A stretch of 10,721 nt of DNA from MGBC120314 sp964403785. Its GTDB lineage: Bacteria; Bacillota; Clostridia; Lachnospirales; Lachnospiraceae. Where the stretch lies: positions 1 through 10,721 of the forward strand of contig CAYOHM010000070.1 of assembly GCA_964403785.1 (NCBI GenBank), in the 5' to 3' direction. Of this stretch, positions 4,926-10,721 are shown piece by piece (position 1 is the stretch's first letter; the number at the start of each line of letters is the position of its first letter). Made by a program: the position numbers and the translations under genes. The notes under the pieces were generated by a model. That model had not been told where the DNA came from. It did no database searches and saw only the letters and a list, made by a program, of their open reading frames with translations.

Positions 4926-6884
4926 ATGAAGGTTACATTAAAAGACGGCTCTGTAAAAGAGTTCGACAAAGCAATGAGCGTGTATGAAATCGCAGAAAGC
5001 ATCAGTGAGGGGCTTGCAAGGGCAGCCTGCGCGGGAGAACTTGACGGAAGGACTGTTGATTTAAGAACCATAGTCGACAGGGATTGTGAACTCAGTATCC
5101 TTACCTTTGATGATGAAGCAGGCAAGGCAGCATACAGGCATACGGCATCACATGTTCTGGCACAGGCTGTAAAGACATTGTTCCCACAGGCTAAATGTGC
5201 AATCGGTCCTTCAATAGATACAGGTTTTTATTATGATTTTGATATAGGTTCATTTACAAGAGAAGACCTTGATAAGCTTGAAGAACAAATGAAGAAAATC
5301 ATTAAGGAAGGACATGAAATTACAAGATATACCCTTCCAAGGGATAAGGCAATAGAATTTATGAAGGAAAAGGAAGAACCATACAAGGTAGAACTGATTG
5401 AAGATCTTCCGGAGGATGCTGAAATTTCCTTTTATGATCAGGGAGGGTTTGTCGATTTATGCGCCGGACCTCATCTTATGAGTACCAAGCCTCTGAAGGC
5501 AATAAAGCTTATATCATCCTCAGGTGCATACTGGAGAGGCTCTGAAAAGAATAAGATGCTCACACGTATATATGGCACGGCATATACCAAAAAGGCAGAG
5601 CTGGACGAATACCTGCAGCATCTTGAAGATATAAAATTACGTGACCACAACAAGCTCGGACGTGAGATGGAATTATTTACTACGGTGGATGTTATCGGAC
5701 AGGGTCTTCCTCTTATAATGCCGAATGGAGTTAAGATTATACAAAGACTTCAAAGATGGATTGAGGATGAGGAGGAAAGCCGTGGTTATATGAGAACCAA
5801 GACTCCTCTTATGGCAAAGAGTGACTTATACAAGATTTCGGGACATTGGGATCATTATAAGGAAGGAATGTTTGTTCTCGGTGATGAAGAAAAGGACAAA
5901 GAAGTATACGCACTTCGTCCAATGACATGTCCGTTCCAGTATTATGTATACAAAGCAAGCCAGAAGTCATATCGTGATTTGCCTTGCAGATACGGTGAGA
6001 CCTCCACTCTTTTCAGAAATGAAGATTCAGGTGAAATGCATGGACTTACCCGTGTACGCCAGTTCACTATTTCAGAGGGACATCTGATTGTAAGACCGGA
6101 CCAGATGGTTGAAGAATTCAAGGGATGCCTTGCACTTGCCAAGTATTGTCTGACAACACTCGGACTTGAGGGTGATGTAACATATCATTTGTCTAAGTGG
6201 GACCCTGAAAACAGGGATAAATATATCGGTGAACCTGAGGTATGGAATCAGACAGAACAGCATATAAGAGATGTTCTTACGGAGCTTAATATTAAATTTA
6301 CCGAGGATGTCGGCGAGGCAGCATTTTATGGCCCTAAGGTCGATATTAACGCCAAAAACGTATATGGCAAGGAAGATACCATGATTACAATTCAGTGGGA
6401 TGCACTCCTGGCAGAGCAGTTTGATATGTATTACATTGATGAGAACGGAGATAAGGTAAGACCGTATATTATTCACAGAACATCTATCGGCTGTTATGAA
6501 AGAACACTGGCATGGCTGATTGAAAAATATGCGGGAATGTTTCCGACATGGCTTTGCCCGGAACAGGTAAGGGTACTCCCTATTTCTGATAAATACAAGG
6601 ATTATGCAGATTCAGTTCTTGCCGAATTAAAACGCAATGGCATTGATGCAACGGTTGATTACAGGGCGGAGAAGATAGGCTTTAAGATTCGTGATGCAAG
6701 ACTTAAGAGAGTGCCGTATATGCTTGTTGTAGGTGAAAAAGAAGCAGAAAATGGCACTGTTTCCGTAAGAAGCAGATATCTCGGAGATGAGGGCGCAAAG
6801 GATTTGCACAGCTTTATAGATGAAATTTGCAGGGAAATCCGCACTAAGGAAATCCGCAAAATAGAGGTTAAAGAGGAAAAATAG
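4926..6884 (+). CDS. thrS: Threonyl-tRNA synthetase
   Basis: Class II aminoacyl-tRNA synthetase that charges tRNA-Thr and edits mischarged Ser-tRNA. At 652 aa it is full length. Domains: TGS (about 1-60); the editing domain with HTASH (72-76) and CAGPH (179-183), giving the His72, His76, Cys179, His183 site; the catalytic core with zinc ligands Cys335, His386 and His517, motif 2 around Arg364, and motif 3 with Arg526; and the anticodon-binding domain (about 545-640). The ATG at 4926 has AAGGAAG 9 nt upstream and begins the TGS domain; an in-frame GTG at 4818 lies inside the T-box and is rejected. The core departs from the common bacterial pattern: TCPFQ replaces NCPGH, QFTISEGH replaces GFTQDDAH, and QWDALLAEQFD replaces a QLDFxLPxRxD-like segment. 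Expression should respond to tRNA-Thr charging through the leader. Confidence 0.96.
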   Translation: MKVTLKDGSVKEFDKAMSVYEIAESISEGLARAACAGELDGRTVDLRTIVDRDCELSILTFDDEAGKAAYRHTASHVLAQAVKTLFPQAKCAIGPSIDTGFYYDFDIGSFTREDLDKLEEQMKKIIKEGHEITRYTLPRDKAIEFMKEKEEPYKVELIEDLPEDAEISFYDQGGFVDLCAGPHLMSTKPLKAIKLISSSGAYWRGSEKNKMLTRIYGTAYTKKAELDEYLQHLEDIKLRDHNKLGREMELFTTVDVIGQGLPLIMPNGVKIIQRLQRWIEDEEESRGYMRTKTPLMAKSDLYKISGHWDHYKEGMFVLGDEEKDKEVYALRPMTCPFQYYVYKASQKSYRDLPCRYGETSTLFRNEDSGEMHGLTRVRQFTISEGHLIVRPDQMVEEFKGCLALAKYCLTTLGLEGDVTYHLSKWDPENRDKYIGEPEVWNQTEQHIRDVLTELNIKFTEDVGEAAFYGPKVDINAKNVYGKEDTMITIQWDALLAEQFDMYYIDENGDKVRPYIIHRTSIGCYERTLAWLIEKYAGMFPTWLCPEQVRVLPISDKYKDYADSVLAELKRNGIDATVDYRAEKIGFKIRDARLKRVPYMLVVGEKEAENGTVSVRSRYLGDEGAKDLHSFIDEICREIRTKEIRKIEVKEEK

Positions 6885-6887
6885 CAG

Positions 6888-6916
6888 TTGCCTAAAATAA
6901 AGTTATTGTGTATAAT
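6888..6916 (+). promoter_or_regulatory. Predicted promoter of the GH105 gene
   Basis: TTGCCT (6888-6893) and a perfect TATAAT (6911-6916) are 17 bp apart, beginning 3 bp after the thrS stop codon. No terminator is visible between thrS and the next gene, so read-through from thrS may add to expression. Confidence 0.6.
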
Positions 6917-6947
6917 TACAGATATATAAGTTTAAAGGAGAGAGATG

Positions 6948-8081
6948 ATGGACGAAGTTGTAAAGTACATTGATACATTACTGGAAAAAAGTACACCTCG
7001 GACACCAATGTGGAACATCGAAAAGCTTAAACAGGGCAACAATTCGACATGGAATTATATTGACGGCTGTATGATTAAAGCAGTGCTCGCGATGTATTCA
7101 ATCACAAAGGATGAGAAGTATCTTAAGTTTGCCGATGAATTTATTGATTATCGTGTAAATGAGGATGGTACGATTAATGGCTATGACATCAATGAGAAGA
7201 ATATAGATAATGTTAATGCAGGCAAGACATTATTTGAATTGTATGATCTGACCGGCAAGGACAAGTATCGCAAGGCAATTGATCTTGTATACAGCCAGAT
7301 TGAGATTATGCCAAGAACCAAGTCGGGCAATTTCTGGCATAAGCAGATTTACCCGAATCAGGTATGGCTTGATGGCATGTATATGGGACAGCCGTTTTAT
7401 ATGGAATACGAAACGAGATTTAACAATAAGAAGAACTATTCGGACATTTACAATCAGTTTAAGTTCGTAATAGACAATATGAGAAATCCGTTGAACGGAT
7501 TGTATTTCCATGCTATTGATACTTCAAGGGAAGCTTTCTGGTGTGACAAGGTTACCGGACTTTCACAGTGCACATGGCTTCGTGCTTCAGGCTGGTATGC
7601 AATGGCTCTTCTTGATACGCTTGAGAAGGCAGATACTGATGATAAGAATTTTGAAGCTGAGAATAAAATGCTTAAGGATGCCTTTGTGGATTTGATTGAT
7701 TCAATGCTGAGGTATCAGGATGAGAGTGGCATGTGGTATCAGGTTGTCAACTACGGCGGAATGGACAAGAATTACCTTGAGACAAGCGGAAGCTCGATTT
7801 TTGCATATGCAATTCTTAAGGGCGTGCGTCTTGGCATCCTTCCGTTAGAGTACAGAAAGTACGCTGAAAAGGCAATTGACGGTATAATCACCAGATATTT
7901 GAGAGTGGATGAAACCGGAATGGGACTTGGCGGTATATGTCTTGTCGCAGGACTTGGCGGTTCCGGCAGAAGACCGGGTACATATGATTATTATATGTCA
8001 GAGCCGATTGTTGAAGATGATGCCAAGGGAGTTGGTCCTTTCTTACTTGCATATACGGAATTACTGATGTATAAGAAGTAA
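6948..8081 (+). CDS. GH105 unsaturated rhamnogalacturonyl hydrolase (YteR/RhiN family)
   Basis: Cytoplasmic glycoside hydrolase of family 105 that removes the 4,5-unsaturated galacturonyl residue left at the non-reducing end of pectin oligosaccharides by lyases. The 377-aa length, the (alpha/alpha)6-barrel-like spacing of aromatic-rich helices and the motif VWLDGMYMGQPF (139-150), with Asp142 matching the YteR catalytic Asp, support this. Further family signatures are WLRASGWYAMAL (210-221) and ETSGSSIFAYA (278-288). There is no signal peptide or membrane segment, so substrate must be imported first. AAAGGAG (6934-6940) lies 7 nt before the ATG at 6948; an adjacent ATG at 6945 is also possible. 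It stands alone between housekeeping genes, with no pectin lyase, transporter or regulator nearby. Substrate preference (rhamnogalacturonan versus other unsaturated uronides) cannot be fixed from sequence alone. Confidence 0.88.
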   Translation: MDEVVKYIDTLLEKSTPRTPMWNIEKLKQGNNSTWNYIDGCMIKAVLAMYSITKDEKYLKFADEFIDYRVNEDGTINGYDINEKNIDNVNAGKTLFELYDLTGKDKYRKAIDLVYSQIEIMPRTKSGNFWHKQIYPNQVWLDGMYMGQPFYMEYETRFNNKKNYSDIYNQFKFVIDNMRNPLNGLYFHAIDTSREAFWCDKVTGLSQCTWLRASGWYAMALLDTLEKADTDDKNFEAENKMLKDAFVDLIDSMLRYQDESGMWYQVVNYGGMDKNYLETSGSSIFAYAILKGVRLGILPLEYRKYAEKAIDGIITRYLRVDETGMGLGGICLVAGLGGSGRRPGTYDYYMSEPIVEDDAKGVGPFLLAYTELLMYKK

Positions 8082-8108
8082 CAGCTTAAGCTATATGTGA
8101 ATAATAAG

Positions 8109-8147
8109 ACAGATTAGATAATAAATTTTATTGTCTAATCTGTTTTT
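8109..8147 (+). terminator. Rho-independent terminator after the GH105 gene
   Basis: ACAGATTAGA (8109-8118) pairs perfectly with TCTAATCTGT (8134-8143). The helix can be extended inwards by a G-T pair and several A-T pairs, and TTTTT (8143-8147) follows. It begins 28 nt after the stop codon. Confidence 0.9.
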
Positions 8148-8174
8148 GCATTTGTAGTAAATATATGGTACAAT
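8146..8174 (+). promoter_or_regulatory. Extended -10 promoter of ddl-murF
   Basis: TTGCAT (8146-8151) and TACAAT (8169-8174) are 17 bp apart, and TGG directly before the -10 supplies the extended -10 TGn motif. The -35 overlaps the last bases of the preceding terminator's T-run. A leader of about 50 nt before ddl is predicted. Confidence 0.68.
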
Positions 8175-8229
8175 AAGCGACATATGTATAAACAGATAAT
8201 ATTTGCGGAACCGAGGTTGTGAATCAGAT

Positions 8230-9264
8230 ATGAATATAGTGGTATTAGCCGGTGGAATAAGCACGGAAAGAGATGTATCGATTGTTACAGGTACTATGGT
8301 GCTTAATGCATTGATTAAGAATGGACACAAGGCAATTCTTGTCGATGTTTTTTTGGGCAGAAAGCTGGAATGTGCCAGCGTAAAGGAGGAATTTGCCAAT
8401 GCACATAGTATAAGCGCCCCAAAGGTTGCAAGTGTATCTCCTGACCTTGAAGCAGTTAAAAAGAGCAGGGGAGAGAGCCCTGACGGCTTTTTCGGGCCAA
8501 ATGTGTTAAGCTTGTGCAAGGCGTGTGATATAGTGTTTATGGCACTTCACGGAGAAGATGGTGAAAACGGCAAAATACAGGCAGCCTTTGATCTTCTTGG
8601 AATTAAGTATACGGGTACCGGATATTTGGGCTCGGCGCTTGCGATGAACAAGGATATGGCTAAGGAACTATTTGCAAAAAACAACGTTCCCACACCAAGG
8701 GGAAAAACTATCATAAGGGATGAAGACGAAGGTATTATGCCTGATTTTCCATGTGTTGTTAAGCCGGCATGCGGCGGCTCAAGCGTTGGTATTTCGATTG
8801 CAAATAACGAAGAAGAATATAGGAGTGCATTGAAGGAAGCGTACAGGTGGGAGAAAAAGCTTGTAGTAGAGGACTATGTAAAGGGCAGAGAATTTTCTAT
8901 TGGTGTTGTTGATTCAACGGCGTATCCGATAATTGAAATAGCACCTCTTGAGGGCTTTTACGATTATAAGAATAAATATCAGGCGGGTTCTACCGTGGAA
9001 ACATGTCCTGCCTGCCTTACGCCCAAGCAGACGGAAAAGATGCAGCAGTACGCTGTTGCAGCCTTTAAGGCATTGAAGCTTGAAACATATGCGAGAATGG
9101 ATTTTATCATGAAGGAAAACGGAGAGATGTACTGCCTTGAGGCAAATACGCTTCCGGGAATGACGCCGACCAGTCTTCTGCCGCAGGAGGCTGCAGCACT
9201 TGGCATCTCATTTGAGGAGCTTTGTGAGAAAATCATAAATGTGTCTATGAAAAAGTATGCATGA
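8230..9264 (+). CDS. ddl: D-alanine--D-alanine ligase
   Basis: ATP-grasp ligase that joins two D-alanines for the peptidoglycan stem peptide; cytosolic. It is 344 aa. The N-terminal AGGISTERDVS (7-17, Glu13 as the D-Ala1-binding Glu), MALHGEDGENG (104-114), the ATP-grasp loop GGSSVG (182-187), the omega-loop FYDYKNKY (243-250), and the metal-binding RMDFI (289-293) and CLEANTLPGMT (302-312) are all intact. The Tyr-containing omega-loop is of the D-Ala-D-Ala type, not the VanA/D-lactate type. About 50 residues between the first strand-loop units (about 45-98) look longer than in short Ddl proteins. The start is ATG 8230, which directly begins the conserved N-terminus; the upstream GAGG (8213-8216) is 13 nt away, so the ribosome binding site is weak. 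It is followed directly by murF, the next enzyme to use its product. Confidence 0.95.
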   Translation: MNIVVLAGGISTERDVSIVTGTMVLNALIKNGHKAILVDVFLGRKLECASVKEEFANAHSISAPKVASVSPDLEAVKKSRGESPDGFFGPNVLSLCKACDIVFMALHGEDGENGKIQAAFDLLGIKYTGTGYLGSALAMNKDMAKELFAKNNVPTPRGKTIIRDEDEGIMPDFPCVVKPACGGSSVGISIANNEEEYRSALKEAYRWEKKLVVEDYVKGREFSIGVVDSTAYPIIEIAPLEGFYDYKNKYQAGSTVETCPACLTPKQTEKMQQYAVAAFKALKLETYARMDFIMKENGEMYCLEANTLPGMTPTSLLPQEAAALGISFEELCEKIINVSMKKYA

Positions 9265-9275
9265 GGTATTGCTTT

Positions 9276-10646
9276 ATGAGGAATATGACTTTAGAAAATA
9301 TTGCGCAGGCAAGCGGCGGGACTTATTTTGGTGATGCTGCATCTGCGCAGGTGCAGGTAAGCTCAATAACTACCGACAGCCGTAAAATCCAGCCGGGCAG
9401 CCTTTTTATAGCAATAAAGGGTGAAAAGTCGGATGGACATGATTTTATATCACAGGCATATGATAAAGGCAGTATTGCCGTAATATCGGAGAAGCCGCTT
9501 GAAAATGAAACAAGACCTTATATTCTTGTCGGTAATTCGCTTGAGGCTATTAAGAAGATAGCTGCTTTTTACAGAAGCCAGCTATCGCTCACAGTTATCG
9601 GAATTACCGGAAGTGTTGGCAAAACCAGCACCAAGGAGGCTGTGGCAAGTGTTCTTTCCAAGGAATTTAAAGTATTAAAGACACAGGGCAATTTTAATAA
9701 TGAGCTTGGAGTACCGCTTACAATTTTCAGACTTACCGAGGAGGATGAGGTCGCGGTAATTGAGATGGGTATCAGCGACTTTGGCGAAATGCACAGACTC
9801 AGCCGGATTGTTAAACCGGATATATGTATTATCACAAATATCGGCATATGCCATTTGGAAAACCTAAAGACAAGGGATGGAATTTTGAGGGCGAAATCAG
9901 AAATTTTTGATTATATGAATCCTCTCGGAAGAGTTATCTTAAATGGCGATGATGATATGCTTAGCAAAATCAGCATGGTACATGGTAATGTTCCTGATTT
10001 TTTCGGCATGGATGAAAGTAATGATGTATGGGCGGACAGGGTCGAAAGCGCAGGACTTGCAGGCACAAGGTGCAGAATACACACATCAAACGGTGCGTTT
10101 GATGTCACGATTCCGATACCCGGTAAGCATATGGTAACCAATGCGCTTGCGGCAAGCCTTGTTGGCACTCTTATGGGACTTAAAAATTCCCAGATTAAAC
10201 AGGGAATTGAAGACCTTGAACCGGTAAATGGAAGAAATAATATTATATTTGGAGATAAATATACGGTAATTGATGACTGTTACAATGCAAATCCCGTGTC
10301 CATGAAGTCAGCGATTGATGTTTTGGAGTATTCTAAGACACGTAAGGTTGCCATTTTGGGAGATATGGGCGAGCTTGGAGAAAATGAACTGCAGCTTCAT
10401 TATGAGGTTGGCGAGTATGTCGGAAGGTCCGTGGTGGATTTGCTTGTTTGTGCAGGTGAAATGTCAAATAAGCTGATGGAAGGGTATCTGGCGGCACGTC
10501 CGGACGGTGAGTGTGTTCACTATGACACAGTCAGCGATTTGCTAAATGATGTGGAAAATCACTTGAAAACCGGTGATTCCTGCCTTGTAAAAGCATCACA
10601 TTTTATGAAATTTGGTGACATAGTGGAAAAATTAATTAATCAATAA
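9276..10646 (+). CDS. murF: UDP-N-acetylmuramoyl-tripeptide--D-alanyl-D-alanine ligase
   Basis: Mur ligase that adds D-Ala-D-Ala to UDP-MurNAc-tripeptide, completing the cytoplasmic pentapeptide precursor. With the start at 9276 it is 456 aa, the usual length. The N-terminal domain has TTDSRKIQPGSLFIAIKG (33-50). The central ATPase domain carries the P-loop GITGSVGKTST (109-119, Lys116), NFNNELGVP, EMGISDFGEMHRL and AKSEIF with Lys207 as the expected carbamylated lysine. The C-terminal domain begins near VNGRNN and contains DDCYNANP (333-340) and LGDMGELGENE. ATG 9276 is preferred because GAGG (9263-9266) lies 9 nt upstream; ATG 9261 overlaps the ddl stop in an ATGA arrangement but has no clear ribosome binding site, and ATG 9285 is a third option. 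It is cotranscribed with ddl; no T-rich terminator follows, only the repeat element. Confidence 0.94.
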   Translation: MRNMTLENIAQASGGTYFGDAASAQVQVSSITTDSRKIQPGSLFIAIKGEKSDGHDFISQAYDKGSIAVISEKPLENETRPYILVGNSLEAIKKIAAFYRSQLSLTVIGITGSVGKTSTKEAVASVLSKEFKVLKTQGNFNNELGVPLTIFRLTEEDEVAVIEMGISDFGEMHRLSRIVKPDICIITNIGICHLENLKTRDGILRAKSEIFDYMNPLGRVILNGDDDMLSKISMVHGNVPDFFGMDESNDVWADRVESAGLAGTRCRIHTSNGAFDVTIPIPGKHMVTNALAASLVGTLMGLKNSQIKQGIEDLEPVNGRNNIIFGDKYTVIDDCYNANPVSMKSAIDVLEYSKTRKVAILGDMGELGENELQLHYEVGEYVGRSVVDLLVCAGEMSNKLMEGYLAARPDGECVHYDTVSDLLNDVENHLKTGDSCLVKASHFMKFGDIVEKLINQ

Positions 10647-10655
10647 ATAATTAGG

Positions 10656-10721
10656 TGATTGCGAAGCTAAGGCGGGTGCAGGCATATAGGTGCGATTATG
10701 CGGTAATTGTTCGCCGCCGGT
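10656..10721 (-). repeat. Palindromic repeat element, copy 2 (truncated by window edge)
   Basis: Positions 10656-10705 match the reverse complement of 82-131 at 46 of 50 positions, including the asymmetric centre (GGCATATAGGTGCG), so this is the same element in the opposite orientation. After 10705 the similarity drops; the visible far side (10706-10721) does not give the perfect arm seen in copy 1, apart from a possible GGCGG/CCGCC pairing. The element starts 9 nt after the murF stop codon. The remainder lies outside the window. Confidence 0.85.

Noticed and set aside
6072..6476. 134-aa minus-strand open frame inside thrS
   Set aside because: It lies wholly antisense to the conserved catalytic core of thrS and has no family features.
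8203..8229. Upstream TTG start for ddl
   Set aside because: It adds nine residues before the conserved MNIVVLAGG start; a TTG codon without a better ribosome binding site is less likely.
8091..8519. 142-aa minus-strand open frame antisense to the ddl start
   Set aside because: It runs across the terminator and promoter and opposite conserved ddl sequence; no recognisable domain or ribosome binding site.
8230..9264. VanA-type D-Ala-D-lactate ligase (vancomycin resistance)
   Set aside because: The omega-loop FYDYKNKY is of the D-Ala-D-Ala type, and the partner murF with no vanH or vanX nearby indicates the housekeeping ligase.

Overview
The window (about 40% G+C) reads as chromosomal core sequence of a strictly anaerobic, low-to-mid G+C Firmicute, most likely of the Lachnospiraceae (genus not resolved). 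The clues are a T-box leader with a Firmicutes-type promoter, a class III anaerobic ribonucleotide reductase as the only reductase present, AGGAG-type ribosome binding sites, and an intracellular pectin-oligosaccharide hydrolase typical of gut plant-fibre users. I see no phage, IS, CRISPR or tRNA/rRNA genes.

Layout. (1) 1-163: a promoter-like segment followed by a 79-bp near-perfect palindromic repeat element. (2) 164-1225 (+): an orphan hisC-type aminotransferase, closed by a hairpin terminator facing the convergent operon. (3) 4407-1275 (-): a compact operon nrdD, nrdG, dut (13- and 12-nt gaps) for anaerobic dNTP synthesis and dUTP removal. (4) 4408-4925: a 518-nt divergent regulatory region holding the nrdD promoter, two tandem NrdR boxes exactly 32 nt apart, a consensus sigma-A promoter and a complete threonine T-box leader with its terminator. 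(5) 4926-6884 (+): threonyl-tRNA synthetase. (6) 6948-8081 (+): GH105 unsaturated rhamnogalacturonyl hydrolase with its own promoter and a strong terminator. (7) 8230-10646 (+): ddl and murF, consecutive steps in making and attaching D-Ala-D-Ala in peptidoglycan precursor synthesis, from an extended -10 promoter tucked against the previous terminator. (8) 10647-10721: a second copy of the palindromic element in the opposite orientation, cut by the window edge.

How parts work together. NrdD reduces NTPs at the triphosphate level and so can make dUTP directly; dut in the same transcript would remove it and supply dUMP for dTTP. NrdG installs the glycyl radical on NrdD, and the NrdR boxes suggest dNTP-responsive control. 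The T-box lets uncharged tRNA-Thr turn on thrS. Ddl supplies the dipeptide that MurF attaches to the UDP-MurNAc-tripeptide.

The main item not explained by standard annotation is the repeated palindromic element that brackets the window: once between a putative promoter and hisC, and once inverted after murF. Other points worth a second look are active-site substitutions in the threonyl-tRNA synthetase, the position of the NrdR boxes between two divergent promoters, and the nrdD-nrdG-dut linkage.
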